Positions 24,439 through 36,548 are shown, numbered from the stretch's first letter. The stretch: DNA of 38,684 nt from Bacteroidales bacterium (GCA_016788045.1 JAEUTG010000008.1:1-38684); one strand, 5' to 3'. A program made the numbers and translations. The notes: generated by a model not told the origin, from the letters alone.

Positions 24439-24627
24439 CATTCTGCCTGCTGTCCTTTTTGCGGATCCCTTTTTACCACCCGTAAATCCCACCGGTATAT
24501 ACTAAGCCGGGCTAAAAGCCGTTAAAGCAGGGGAAGTTTTCAAATCCGCTTTGTTGATAAATCCGGGCAGGTCATTCAACGACAAAGTGGCAATAAGCCT
24601 AATTTTACATCCTTAAATGCTTTCTGC

Positions 24628-27600
24628 ATGAAAAAAAATAATTTAGCCTTTCAGGTGCTTCTTTTCCTGTTGATTCAGTCAGCAGGGTTTGCCCAGCAAA
24701 ACAGGGATTATACTTCTCCGGCTTCTGACATTGCTGCCGCTGCCGACCTGTTTAACAAAGAGAAATACAGCCCGGCCCGGAATGCCTATTCCAGTCTTAT
24801 TCCTGCCAATGACCTGCTTCAGGCGTTCGATGCAGAGAAAGACTATTATACTTCGGTGAGTGCAGCCGAGCTTCAGCATGGGGATGCGGCCTATCTGCTG
24901 AATCAGTTTCTCAAAACCTATCCTGAAAATACCCGGACCAACAGAGCCTGGTTTCAACTGGGCAACCTGCAGTTCCGTAACAACAGTTTCAGCAGTGCCC
25001 TTGAAGCCTACAACAAGGTGGATAATTCAGACATGAACGCTGAGGAAAATGCGGAATTCACCTTTAAGAAAGGGTATTGTTACTTCAAAAAAGGCGATCT
25101 TGAAACTGCTGCCGAAGCTTTTTATGAAATCAAGGAGCAGCAGACAAAATATACCGGACCGGCAGCTTACTATTATGCCCACATCATGTATGCGAACGGG
25201 AAATATGAAACAGCCCTGCGCGACTTCAACCGTCTGCTCGATGATGAAACCTTCAGAAATGTTGCGCCTTATTACATCATTCAGATCTACTACATACAAG
25301 GCCGCTACGACGAAATGCTTGAGCTCGCCCAGCCCTACCTGAAGGGTCAGCGCAACAAACGGACAAATGAAATTCTGCGGCTGGCTGCTGACGTCAACTA
25401 CCGGAAAGGCGATTTTCAGGAAGCCATAAAACTGATGGAAGAATACCGTACCATCAGCCGGAGTAAAGGTGCGCGTGAAGAGAGCTATCTGCTCGCTTTT
25501 TCCTACTATAAGACCGGTAATTATGTCAAAGCCATTCCCGAATTTCAGTCGGTAGCCATGAACGACGACAGCCTCTCGCAGAACGCATACTACCACCTGG
25601 GCGACTGTTATCTGAAAACCGACCAGAAGAAATTCGCATCAGCCTCGTTTCTCTCTGCCTGGAAAATACCGGTGAAGTCAGATATTGCTGAGGATGCCCT
25701 TTTCAACTTTGCCAAGCTTTCGATAGAACTTTCCTACAATCCTTACAACGAAGCCATCAAGGCCCTTCAGCAATATCTTACAGAATACCCGGGTTCGCCC
25801 CGCCGCGATGAAGCGTATACCTACCTCGCCAACCTTTACATGGTTACGCGCAATTACCGCGAAGCCCTTACAACACTGGAGAATGTGAAGAAAAGGAACG
25901 CAGTACAGAATTCAGTTTACCAGAAGATCAGCTATTTCAGGGGGATAGAGCTGTTTAATGAGAATCAGTATTTCGAAGCCATCGGTCACTTTATCAAATC
26001 GCTCGAAAACAGGGCTGACGAACAGATCGTAGCCGGTGCCATGTACTGGGCTGCTGAATCCTATTACCGGCTCGATCAGTTTGAAATTGCTGCCGATTAC
26101 TATACCCGCTTCCAGAAAGTTCCAGGTGCTGAGAAATACCCGGCCTTCAGCGCTGCAGGTTACAACATCGGCTACGCGCAGTTTAAGATGAAGAATTATA
26201 CGCAGGCAAAGCAATCGTTTACCCGGTATATCGACAGCAGGCCCGCCAACGTCAAAATGCTGAATGATGCCCGGCTGCGACTGGCTGATAGCTACTTCAT
26301 GCTGAAACAATACAAGGAAGCCGCCCAGCTTTATGAACAGGCTTCCCTTTCAAAAGGGGCTGATACCGATTATGCCCTGTATCAGAAGGCAGTAACCGAA
26401 GGGGTAGCTGGAAATTACAACGGCAAGGTAACCACACTGAAGAAATTACTTGCCGATTACCCCAAATCCACCTATGCCGATGAAGCGAGGTTTGAAATGG
26501 GCCGATCGTATGTCACCCTCAGACAAAACGAAGAAGCGCTCTCGGCTTTTCAGAAAATCATTACCGACTATCCGCGCAGCAGCCTGGTTAAAAATGCCCT
26601 GCTGAATACCGGATTGGTTTATTACAATACCGGACGCGAGCAAAAAGCCATTGAAACACTGAAAAAGGTGGTAAAGGATTATCCGGCCACCCCTGAATCA
26701 CGCGAAGCGCTGGCAGTAATGCGCAACATTTATGTTGACATGAATCAGGTTGACAGTTATGTCGAATACACGGCCGACATCCCCTTTGCCAATGTATCGC
26801 GGTCAGAGCAGGATTCACTCACATTCACTGCCGTTGAAAACCGATATATGAACGGCGATTGCGCAAAAGCACTTCCAGGATTCATCTCTTATCTCCAGAA
26901 ATTCCCGGATGGCAGTTTTGCTGTGAATGCCCACTACTACAAAGCCGATTGTGAATCGAAAGAAGGAAATTTCTCCGAAGCCCTCAAAAGCTACGAATAC
27001 ATCATGGGCCGCCCGCGTACCCGGTTCACGGAGAATGCCGCATTGAAATCGTCTGAAATTCTTTTCAGGATGAAAGATTATCAGCAGGCACTGCAGATGT
27101 ACCAGCGGCTTGAAGAAAATGCTGAAAACAACAGCAACATTGCCATTGCAACTGCCGGTCAGATGCGTTGCCAGTATTATCTGGGTAACTACGGGCTGGC
27201 TATCCTCAGCGGGCAGCGGTTGCAGCAGCAGGAGCAGTCGTCCCCGGGGCTGGCCGCCGAAACACACCTGATCATCGGGAACTCAGCGAGGGAACTCAGG
27301 CGTACCGACCTCGCGAAAACCTCCTTCAACGAAGCCATCCGGCTTTCGCAGGGCGAAACAGGTGCGGAAGCCTTGTATGGCCTGGCTGCCATGAGTTATG
27401 ATGAAAAGGACTATAAGAATGCCGAAAAACTGATCTTCAGGCTCACCGGTGATTATGCCTCTTCGGATTACTGGGTTGCCAAAGCCTTCATTCTGCTGGC
27501 CGATGTTTATGTACGAACCAGCAATACCTTCCAGGCCAAACAGACCCTGCAAAGCATTATCGACAACTATGAAGGTGAAGATCTGAAAAGGGTTGCCGAA

Positions 27601-27690
27601 GATAAACTCAATCAGATTGTGCTGAATGAGCAGGGCGCCCAGACCGGTACCCGTGAGTTCGATGACGAAGACGGGATAATCATTAAGTAA
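24628..27690 (+). CDS. Large exported TPR protein
   Basis: Predicted 1020-residue protein with a signal peptide (KKNNLAFQVLLFLLIQSAGFAQ) and tetratricopeptide repeats over almost its full length (about 40-990). Clear helical pairs include AWFQLGNLQFRNNSFSSALE, AYYHLGDCYLKTDQKKFASA and AEARFEMGRSYVTLRQ-type units spaced 34-37 residues apart. Many units resemble the YbgF/BamD-like periplasmic TPR set (DYPKSTYADEA, DYPRSSLVKNALL). The acidic C-terminus ends DDEDGIIIK. It most likely scaffolds protein complexes in the periplasm. The barrel gene starts 27 bases after its stop, so the two are probably co-transcribed and may act together at the outer membrane; this link is inference. Confidence 0.85.
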   Translation: MKKNNLAFQVLLFLLIQSAGFAQQNRDYTSPASDIAAAADLFNKEKYSPARNAYSSLIPANDLLQAFDAEKDYYTSVSAAELQHGDAAYLLNQFLKTYPENTRTNRAWFQLGNLQFRNNSFSSALEAYNKVDNSDMNAEENAEFTFKKGYCYFKKGDLETAAEAFYEIKEQQTKYTGPAAYYYAHIMYANGKYETALRDFNRLLDDETFRNVAPYYIIQIYYIQGRYDEMLELAQPYLKGQRNKRTNEILRLAADVNYRKGDFQEAIKLMEEYRTISRSKGAREESYLLAFSYYKTGNYVKAIPEFQSVAMNDDSLSQNAYYHLGDCYLKTDQKKFASASFLSAWKIPVKSDIAEDALFNFAKLSIELSYNPYNEAIKALQQYLTEYPGSPRRDEAYTYLANLYMVTRNYREALTTLENVKKRNAVQNSVYQKISYFRGIELFNENQYFEAIGHFIKSLENRADEQIVAGAMYWAAESYYRLDQFEIAADYYTRFQKVPGAEKYPAFSAAGYNIGYAQFKMKNYTQAKQSFTRYIDSRPANVKMLNDARLRLADSYFMLKQYKEAAQLYEQASLSKGADTDYALYQKAVTEGVAGNYNGKVTTLKKLLADYPKSTYADEARFEMGRSYVTLRQNEEALSAFQKIITDYPRSSLVKNALLNTGLVYYNTGREQKAIETLKKVVKDYPATPESREALAVMRNIYVDMNQVDSYVEYTADIPFANVSRSEQDSLTFTAVENRYMNGDCAKALPGFISYLQKFPDGSFAVNAHYYKADCESKEGNFSEALKSYEYIMGRPRTRFTENAALKSSEILFRMKDYQQALQMYQRLEENAENNSNIAIATAGQMRCQYYLGNYGLAILSGQRLQQQEQSSPGLAAETHLIIGNSARELRRTDLAKTSFNEAIRLSQGETGAEALYGLAAMSYDEKDYKNAEKLIFRLTGDYASSDYWVAKAFILLADVYVRTSNTFQAKQTLQSIIDNYEGEDLKRVAEDKLNQIVLNEQGAQTGTREFDDEDGIIIK

Positions 27691-27717
27691 AGTCAGTAAA
27701 GGAAAATATCGGAGAAT

Positions 27718-29415
27718 ATGAAAAGCTACATTGCATATATGGTAAAACGCAGGTTTTTTCTGCTGGTAGTATTGCTGCTCACCGGCAGTTTAAGCCTCAG
27801 CGGACAGGGGATCAACGAACAGGTAACGGTGGTTGGTGCCTTTGAACCGGTAGTGCCCGATGCCAGCAAGATTAACCTCAGCCCGTCGCCCGACGAAACC
27901 GAAGTAAAACTGCCGGTTATGAGTTATTCAGTGACCCCGGTGCAGATCAAGACGAACCTTCATCCTGATGACATTACCGCGGTTAAGCTGGTCGGGGAAC
28001 CCCTCAAAAAGCTATACAGAAATTACGCCAGGGTGGGATTCGGTAATTATACAACGCCTTATGCCGAACTCTATGCCGGTTCTCTGCGTTCGAAAACCTA
28101 TGCTTTCGGTATCCATATGAAGCACCTGTCGTCATCCGGTACCATCAAGGACTACCCTAAAAGTAACAACAGCCTCAACCTGGTTGAGCTCTCCGGACAG
28201 AAATTTACGGACAACCACACCATTGCTGCATCTGCGGTCTTCAGGCGCAATGTGGTTCATCATTATGGTTTTAAACCGGCTGAAATGAGTTTCTTTGTAA
28301 ACGAAGATGATCTTAAACAGCGTTTTAACCGCATCAATGCTTCAGCCTCGGTCGCTTCGGTCTATTCAGACAACGACCGCCTCAACCATAGGGTTGGTTT
28401 GTCATTCAGCAATGTTTCCGACAAGTTTGATACCAGGGAATCGCAGATCGGAATCAGGGCAGCGGCAGACAAGCGCTATGAATTGTTTGATCTGACCGAT
28501 TATCAGAAGTTGTCTTTTGAAACGAACCTGACATTTACCGGATACAAAGACAGCCTCCTCAGCCAGCGGAGTGCACTCCTGAGTTTCAGGCCATCCATCA
28601 GCACGGAATTCAATCAGTATGAACTGCTTTTCGGACTCGATTTATCCATTCATGCTGATTCGGTTTCGAAGGCCTACCTCTTCCCCTTTCTGGAAGCCCG
28701 GGTAAGGGCCCTTGAAGATGCACTGATGATTACGGCAGGCATCTCCGGAGGCATAACCCGGCGGGGATTTGATGTGCTGAGCGATGAGAATCCTTTTATA
28801 CAGTCGGTTTTGCCATTGCAATATACCCGGGAACGCTTTGCCTTCTATGCCGGAGCCAGGGCCAGGGTAGGGAAGAATGTAAACCTGACTGCTTCATTCA
28901 GGACTGCCAATGTTGAAAATGAACCATTTTTCGTAAACGATGAGACAAATGCATTGTTAAACCGGTTCACCGTGGTTTATTACGATGGCAGTGTGACGAA
29001 ATTCCGTGCTGAAGCCGAATACCTGGTTGCCGAACGCATCAGGGTGAAAGCGTTTGCCGGACTTGAGAAATGGTCACTGAATGGTGATTTTGAGCCCTGG
29101 CATCGTCCGGGCTCTGAATTCGGCGTAGATGCCAGTTACGACATCCAGAAGAAGATCATTGCCAGGGCCGGTTTCTCAGCCTTTGGAAAACAATCGGCCA
29201 GAATCCCTGTGGCAGAGCCGGAAAGAGTAACTGAATTTGTTACTGAAACTTTAAAAGGCTATACCGATATCCATCTGGGGGTGGAATATCGCTATACAAA
29301 ACTCCTTTCAGCATTCCTCAATTTCAGCAATGTTGCCGGAACCCGTTATTACCAGTGGTACAACTATCCGGCATACCGTTTCAGGGTACTCGGGGGGATC
29401 AGTTATTCCTTCTGA
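27718..29415 (+). CDS. Outer-membrane beta-barrel protein paired with the TPR protein
   Basis: Predicted 565-residue outer-membrane protein. A signal peptide with a basic start (YMVKRRFFLLVVLLLTGSLS) ends near residue 30. The short N-terminal EQVTVVGAFEPVVPDASKI looks like a remnant TonB-box region, but no plug domain follows. The rest consists of alternating beta strands and ends in an aromatic residue (FRVLGGISYSF), as barrel assembly requires. It resembles TonB-receptor barrels without the plug. Start choice: ATG 27718, with a GGAG six bases upstream; 27739 is an alternative. It follows the TPR gene by 27 bases and precedes gyrB by 230 bases. Function is unknown; assembly of surface structures is possible. 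Confidence 0.8.
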   Translation: MKSYIAYMVKRRFFLLVVLLLTGSLSLSGQGINEQVTVVGAFEPVVPDASKINLSPSPDETEVKLPVMSYSVTPVQIKTNLHPDDITAVKLVGEPLKKLYRNYARVGFGNYTTPYAELYAGSLRSKTYAFGIHMKHLSSSGTIKDYPKSNNSLNLVELSGQKFTDNHTIAASAVFRRNVVHHYGFKPAEMSFFVNEDDLKQRFNRINASASVASVYSDNDRLNHRVGLSFSNVSDKFDTRESQIGIRAAADKRYELFDLTDYQKLSFETNLTFTGYKDSLLSQRSALLSFRPSISTEFNQYELLFGLDLSIHADSVSKAYLFPFLEARVRALEDALMITAGISGGITRRGFDVLSDENPFIQSVLPLQYTRERFAFYAGARARVGKNVNLTASFRTANVENEPFFVNDETNALLNRFTVVYYDGSVTKFRAEAEYLVAERIRVKAFAGLEKWSLNGDFEPWHRPGSEFGVDASYDIQKKIIARAGFSAFGKQSARIPVAEPERVTEFVTETLKGYTDIHLGVEYRYTKLLSAFLNFSNVAGTRYYQWYNYPAYRFRVLGGISYSF

Positions 29416-29570
29416 GTGCAACCCGGGTTTATGGTTCTGGCAATACAGGTGCCGTCACAGAATGCATTTGAGTTCCGGAATTTACCGGGTCCCCTTGCAT
29501 TCAGATTACGCTGACGCAGATGGTTCTGTGTTTTTTATGAATAGATTGTTCATAACTTCCCGGGGCATAG

Positions 29571-31637
<2,067 letters not shown>

Positions 31638-31908
31638 GCTTTCACCGGCAGTTTCTTTTAGCGCTCCGGGAATTCACCCTTACAAACTGTTGGATGGTAT
31701 TGCCAGCAGCTGCAACCGTACTTTTGTTCCGGTCATCCGTTGACTCAGCAGTCACTGTTTTATCTTTTGCGTAACCGACATTTTTCAGGTACTGAATGTC
31801 GGGCTGCCGCTGTCTGTCAATGGTCACTCCATGAGGCGAAATGCACCTCAGACTCAATTTTGGCCTGTCTTTTGCGTTATCACAGCAGTAAACCAATTTA
31901 TCTGACCC

Positions 31909-32388
31909 ATGAAACGCCTGTTCTATCTGATTGTCATGATTGCCGGCCTCCTGCCAGCTTCTGTTGCTTCGCAGAACTATTCCACAGCAGCCGGGCTCCG
32001 TCTTGGTTACTTTAACGGTATTACCGTGAAGCATTTTGTTTCAGGTACCAATGCTGTTGAAGGGATGGCATCGTTCAGGTGGGGAGGCGTGGCGATAACA
32101 GGACTTTACGAGTGGCAGAAACCGGTAAAGGGAGCCCGTAACCTCGATTATTTCCTGGGGCTTGGAGGCCACATCGGTTTCTGGAACAACAACCGGTATT
32201 ACTGGTACGACAAAGACAGAAACGGTACCTTTACCATTGTGGGTGTTGACTTGATAGCAGGGCTTGAATACACCTTTCCGGGTGTGCCGTTCAATGCCGG
32301 AATCGACTGGAAACCAGCCTTCAACCTGATAGGCGATACGCATTGGTGGGGCGACGGACTCGCCATTTCGCTGCGTTATACCTTCTGA
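31909..32388 (+). CDS. Small exported beta-barrel protein
   Basis: Predicted 159-residue protein with a signal peptide (MKRLFYLIVMIAGLLPASVASQ). The mature part of about 137 residues shows alternating strands: AAGLRLGYFNGITVKHFV, LDYFLGLGGHIGFWNN, FTIVGVDLIAGLEYTFP. It ends LAISLRYTF, an aromatic C-terminus suited to outer-membrane barrel insertion. Size suggests an eight-stranded barrel like OmpA/OmpW-type proteins. Specific role unknown. The 270 bases before it (31638-31908) show no clear promoter or RNA feature. Confidence 0.75.
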   Translation: MKRLFYLIVMIAGLLPASVASQNYSTAAGLRLGYFNGITVKHFVSGTNAVEGMASFRWGGVAITGLYEWQKPVKGARNLDYFLGLGGHIGFWNNNRYYWYDKDRNGTFTIVGVDLIAGLEYTFPGVPFNAGIDWKPAFNLIGDTHWWGDGLAISLRYTF

Positions 32389-32413
32389 AAAAAGCCTTCT
32401 GCAATCAACCAGG

Positions 32414-33142
32414 CTATTTCTTTCTCTGCTGCTGGATCATCCAGTTGTAAAGTTCAGGGTTGTCGTAGGTCTCTGTCCAGCTGTCGTGCCCGGCAGTCGG
32501 GTAGATGCTGAAAAGTGCCTCATTCCCGGCATTTCTCAGTGCCCTGATCATTCTGGCAGTCTCCAGAATGGGCACCACATCATCGGCAGCCCCGTGGAAA
32601 GCCCATACAGCCATGGAATTCAGTTCCGCTGCTCTTTCAGGATAGTTGCGGTTTACCCTGCCGCAAATGGGGGCGATCGCGGCGAAATAACCAGGATACG
32701 CCATGGCGAGGTCCCAGGTTGCCCAGCCTCCCATACTCAGACCAGTAACATAAACCCGGGTTTCATCGATGCGGTAATCAGAAGCGATTTTCTGAATCAG
32801 GGTAAATACAGCCTCAATATCCCAGTCTTTGGATGCCGGACACTGTGGAGAAAGCACTACAAACGGGAATTTTTGCCCCAGGTCGATCAGTTTCGGAGGG
32901 CCATGCACTTTGACTTTTGACAGATCATCGCCCCTTTCACCGGAACCGTGAAGAAATACCAGCAACGGAAACTTTTTCGTTGTTTCTGTCTGATAGTCAT
33001 CCGGAAGGTAAAGCAGGTAGCTCAGGTTAAATCCTGATTGGTATCCGCCGCTGTATTTCCCTTCAATCTGAGGTGAATCCTGAGCAAAGGTGGCTATGGC
33101 AGCCAGCATGAGTAACAGCAATCCGCTGATCTTTTTCATCAT
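32414..33142 (-). CDS. Secreted alpha/beta-hydrolase (PHB depolymerase/feruloyl esterase-like)
   Basis: Predicted 242-residue exported esterase-like enzyme. The signal peptide MMKKISGLLLLMLAAIATFAQ is cleaved near residue 21. The fold motifs run in order: LLVFLHGSGERGDD (oxyanion region, about 60-73), nucleophile elbow GLSMGGW with Ser136, acid Asp188 in HGAADDVV, and base His219 in PTAGHDSW. This arrangement is common in peptidase-S9-like or carbohydrate-esterase proteins called phospholipase/carboxylesterase or Lpqc-like in Bacteroidota. The substrate could be a plant polysaccharide ester, but nothing nearby proves that. ATG 33142 and ATG 33139 are adjacent; the upstream one was taken. The gene is 52 bases downstream of the porin stop and may share its transcript. 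Confidence 0.88.
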   Translation of the reverse strand: MMKKISGLLLLMLAAIATFAQDSPQIEGKYSGGYQSGFNLSYLLYLPDDYQTETTKKFPLLVFLHGSGERGDDLSKVKVHGPPKLIDLGQKFPFVVLSPQCPASKDWDIEAVFTLIQKIASDYRIDETRVYVTGLSMGGWATWDLAMAYPGYFAAIAPICGRVNRNYPERAAELNSMAVWAFHGAADDVVPILETARMIRALRNAGNEALFSIYPTAGHDSWTETYDNPELYNWMIQQQRKK

Positions 33143-33193
33143 GATCTGATCTTAAATTTATTTCAGAAAGCCTGGCAGACATCCTGCGTCAGC

Positions 33194-35152
33194 TTAGTCG
33201 TAAAACTGCCATGATACACCAAACCTGAGCCCCCTGTCGGGCATGGGATATCCGGGAACCATGATATAATTGTAACCGGTAAGTCCGCTGTTGAGGTGTT
33301 TCATGATCAGGTACATTCTGGCCCTTTTTACCCTGATGTTGATGAATGCATCGATGTAGGGATAACTACCGGTTTTGACCGTACTCTGATAATAATACGA
33401 CCGCAGTGCAGGCATATAGGCATCAGCAAAAAAGGCTGTATTGTAAAGGGCTGTTAGTCCTGTATTCATGTGCAACGCCCTTTTGAAAAGCGAAACTGAA
33501 TAGGAAGCAGACAAGCGGGCGGCAAAATCGGGCAGGTGCAGGACCGAGGCATCTGAAGCGTTCTGCCAGATTCCGTAAGCTTCAAAGTTGAATTTCCTCA
33601 CCCTGAAGCTTGTTTCCAGCCAGGCCTGGTTTACACTGAAGGAACCGGAAGCCCGCTGGGGGAGCGCCTCACTGTTGAAAAATAAATAGTTGGTCAGATT
33701 GTAGAAATTGTATCCGCCCTTGAAAACCTTGTGATTGTACATCGCCCTTCCACTGAAGATTGTTTGTTGCCCGAAGGCATTTTCCCAGCTGAAATGATTG
33801 GAATAATGGTACTGGTACAAATAATCCGGCTGAAGGCCATCCAGGGAAAGTGAGGCTGTGAGATTGCCCCAGGAAGCGGAATTGTCGAAAGCCGGAAGAC
33901 TCAGTAAAGCCGATAATCCCTTGTCGCCATTGAAAGGATTTCCTTGTGTAATCCAGACTCTGCCTTCGATCCGTGCAATGCCGAAAGCATTGGCTGATAG
34001 CCAGGCATAGGTTGTCAGACGGGCAAACTTTCGTGAAATGGTATCGTTGCGGTAAACACCTAAGGTGTATTCCAACCCCACCCTCAGCCTGACCGCTTTC
34101 TCCGGACCCCGGGTGCGCCCGACACCTCCCTCGAAGGAGAAATCGTTTACAAACTCATGATAATACAGCGAATCGTAGGTGGCCGTGGAATCCATATAGA
34201 TATTGCTGTAAAATCCTGACAAGGGCTTACTGTCGGTATAGAGCAGTGAGTTTCTGGTATAGGAAAAGGTGTGCCTGAAGAAATTCGTCCTTACCGGATT
34301 GTAAACCCTGTGGAGGCTGTCGGCCTTTTTTCCCTTAAACAAAAGGCTGTCTGAGGTAAGGGTGTCAGCGTTACTGAGCTGTGGTTTTTTACCGAAATAG
34401 TAAAACTGCCGGATAAACACCCCGCTTTCCTTGATCTGATTATCAGCATCGCTCAGGTTGATGGTGATCCGCTGCCGGTCGGTTTCGATGTTATCCGAAA
34501 ACAGGCTGTCGTATTTGATCCCACCGTTTTCGCGCCACCTGAACCGGTTGTTGCGGTAGTTGCCCAGGACCACATAACGTTCGTTGTCGGTAACGAACTG
34601 TGCCTGAAATCCAAAGGCTGTATTGTCGGATTTCTGCCTGTTGTAAAGGCCGATGGAATTGAGAATTTTCAGGTCCAGCCCAAGGGTAATGCCTCTGGAG
34701 ATGTTCTGTGCATGGGTGACGTTGAAAAGTTGCTCTTTCCCGCTGCCCATGGAATAATATACCCTGCTGAAAGGATTCCGGATCTGATAATAGCTGAGGT
34801 TGTCGTTCTTCAGGAGATAATGGTCAAAAACGGAGGGGGCAAAACGGAACCCATTGGCTGCCTGAGGATCAAATACCATTGATTTGTAAGCCAGACCTGC
34901 GTTTCCGTTTAACAGACTCAGCCGTGTAGCCGATTCGGTGGGTTGGTAAAACTGAAAGCCTTCGAGCAGGGTGTCGGCTATCCGGTACAACTGCTCCCCC
35001 GGCCAGCGGTGGTTGAGTTGAACGGCCAGTACAGTGGAAGTGTCAGGTGAAGGTACAGATTGTGTGGTTGTTTCTGAGTCTTGTGCGAATTGCTTCCCTG
35101 AAAGGGTCAGCAGAATCAGCAGCAGAAGTAAGTGAGAAAGGGTTTGCCTCAT
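33194..35152 (-). CDS. Putative outer-membrane porin (Porin_10-like)
   Basis: Predicted 652-residue outer-membrane protein. A signal peptide (MRQTLSHLLLLLILLTLSGKQFAQ) is followed by a Ser/Thr-rich stretch and a long barrel with aromatic strands. The C-terminal part (MKHLNSGLTGYNYIMVPGYP, then MPDRGLRFGVSWQFYD) is the characteristic ending of this Bacteroidota porin family. Length agrees with that family. The frame continues upstream to 35410, but the ATG at 35152 starts a good signal peptide, and a TATCTTTG box at 35176-35183 lies inside the extended frame. Substrate specificity is unknown. Confidence 0.85.
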   Translation of the reverse strand: MRQTLSHLLLLLILLTLSGKQFAQDSETTTQSVPSPDTSTVLAVQLNHRWPGEQLYRIADTLLEGFQFYQPTESATRLSLLNGNAGLAYKSMVFDPQAANGFRFAPSVFDHYLLKNDNLSYYQIRNPFSRVYYSMGSGKEQLFNVTHAQNISRGITLGLDLKILNSIGLYNRQKSDNTAFGFQAQFVTDNERYVVLGNYRNNRFRWRENGGIKYDSLFSDNIETDRQRITINLSDADNQIKESGVFIRQFYYFGKKPQLSNADTLTSDSLLFKGKKADSLHRVYNPVRTNFFRHTFSYTRNSLLYTDSKPLSGFYSNIYMDSTATYDSLYYHEFVNDFSFEGGVGRTRGPEKAVRLRVGLEYTLGVYRNDTISRKFARLTTYAWLSANAFGIARIEGRVWITQGNPFNGDKGLSALLSLPAFDNSASWGNLTASLSLDGLQPDYLYQYHYSNHFSWENAFGQQTIFSGRAMYNHKVFKGGYNFYNLTNYLFFNSEALPQRASGSFSVNQAWLETSFRVRKFNFEAYGIWQNASDASVLHLPDFAARLSASYSVSLFKRALHMNTGLTALYNTAFFADAYMPALRSYYYQSTVKTGSYPYIDAFINIRVKRARMYLIMKHLNSGLTGYNYIMVPGYPMPDRGLRFGVSWQFYD

Positions 35153-35486
35153 CTGACAATCGCTTATTGTTGTTGCAAAGATAGGATTAAAAGAAGTTTC
35201 GGGGAAAGAATTCGGAGGCAGGGACTCAATAGCCGATTCAGCAGGTGTCTGAATCCGTATGCATGTCCTGAACGTTGAGGAACCCTGTACATCGGTGTTT
35301 TTTTCGAAAACAATTGATTCCGGGTAAAGCCGGTCGAACGGTGAAGGGTCAGTGGCTGGCTGTAAAACGGCTTCCGGAATGCCTCCCTGAGCGTGCAAAC
35401 TCCATGCCATACGGCATGGCCAGAGCGGGTGGCCCTGCCGGAAGTTAGTGATCAGGCGAATATTGTAGAATCTATATCTAAGGAAA
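35153..35486. other. Gene-free interval between porin and cohesin/dockerin gene
   Basis: About 330 bases between two minus-strand genes. It contains the porin promoter box and an inverted repeat, CCATGCC (35402-35408) with GGCATGG (35413-35419). The open frame that runs upstream from the porin contains no recognisable domain and is not taken as coding. Confidence 0.6.
35176..35183 (-). promoter_or_regulatory. Putative -7 box TATCTTTG for the porin gene
   Basis: Minus-strand TATCTTTG matches TAnnTTTG and lies 23 bases before the ATG at 35152. Confidence 0.6.
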
Positions 35487-36548
35487 TCAAGGTGTTAAGC
35501 TTCCGGCGAAAACAGCCGCATTGTTGTCAACTATCGACATGTCGGCTGTATCGACCATGCCATCGCCATTGGTGTCTGTAGCCAGGTATCCGCTTGCAAA
35601 GCTATTTGAATCATTGTCAACAGGAGACATATCTGCCGTATCTACAGAACCGTCCTGGTTGACATCCCCGGCATAAAATGCCCACTTGCCATCTGACATT
35701 TGTATCATATTATTCCCGAATGCCTTTGCCGCCTGATCGGTAAAATCGTAGCTGATCACATTTCCTGCAAAAGAAACGGGCAATGCACTTACGGTTTCAA
35801 TGGAATTGCGGTGCCTTATAGTAATATAATAACTGCCGTTGAAAGAAGCAGGAACCAGCATCCCTGAATTACCCTGCATATCTACTGTACCGGAGGCATT
35901 TGTGAACACAATATTTGAATAATCAGCCGCACTGTGCAGTTCAACCTGAATATTGTCGGCAATGCCTTCGCTGCAGGGTCCTGATGAAAACCCCAGTGGT
36001 GAACTCATCCTGTGTGTTACCGGGTTGTAGATCCCCTCCAGGAAGAAGGAGAGATTAAGCCTTTTATCGGAAGTAACAACTCCATTGACATAATAACATT
36101 CATAGGGTGAATCATTCACGGCATTGTATTCGCCGTCGGTATATTCACAGGAGGAACCATCGTCAATCCAGGTCAGGTTTGTCGTGCCGCCAATAAAACT
36201 GAACCTCAATGTAACCAGGGCTGACCCGTCGGGAAGGCTTACTGCATTACCGAACCAACCGATGATAATCCGGCGCATTCCCGAAGGAACCGGGTTATCT
36301 CCTGCTGCGAAGAGCCCGGTGAGCGCCGGATTTTTTATTCCCTCCAGAAACGTCATAACAGCGGGATCATACTCAAGGGTGAGTGAGCCGGCTCCGATCT
36401 GGTTGTAGGAAGTTACGGTAACGGGTATGTAAATTTCACCTGCCTGAAGGTTGCAGTATTCTGCTAGTGAAGTTACAGGGGCATTCTGAGTTTTGCCTGA
36501 CAGGAAAATGACAAGCAGGAAAACAGTGATTGTCCAGCGGTGGTTCAT
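35487..36548 (-). CDS. Secreted cohesin-like and dockerin-like protein
   Basis: Predicted 353-residue exported protein. After the signal peptide (NHRWTITVFLLVIFLSGKTQ) comes a cohesin-like domain at about 23-160. Its strands read EIYIPVTVTSYNQIGAGSLT, LEYDPAVMTFLEG and ALVTLRFSFIGGTTNLTW. A beta module at about 165-285 has FFLEGIYNPVTHRMSSPLG, VELHSAADYS, YYITIRHRNSIETVSALPVS and KAFGNNMIQ. A dockerin type I-like pair of calcium loops follows (GDVNQDGSVDTADM and TDTNGDGMVDTADM, about 292-345). Cohesin and dockerin in one chain could allow self-assembly or binding to other dockerin partners. No T9SS sorting domain is visible, so anchoring is unclear. The beta module and dockerin are clearly homologous to the C-terminus of the neighbouring adhesin. 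Confidence 0.85.
   Translation of the reverse strand: MNHRWTITVFLLVIFLSGKTQNAPVTSLAEYCNLQAGEIYIPVTVTSYNQIGAGSLTLEYDPAVMTFLEGIKNPALTGLFAAGDNPVPSGMRRIIIGWFGNAVSLPDGSALVTLRFSFIGGTTNLTWIDDGSSCEYTDGEYNAVNDSPYECYYVNGVVTSDKRLNLSFFLEGIYNPVTHRMSSPLGFSSGPCSEGIADNIQVELHSAADYSNIVFTNASGTVDMQGNSGMLVPASFNGSYYITIRHRNSIETVSALPVSFAGNVISYDFTDQAAKAFGNNMIQMSDGKWAFYAGDVNQDGSVDTADMSPVDNDSNSFASGYLATDTNGDGMVDTADMSIVDNNAAVFAGSLTP

Noticed and set aside
35153..35410. N-terminal extension of the porin gene to 35410
   Set aside because: The extension would precede a complete signal peptide at 35152, and a TAnnTTTG box lies inside it.
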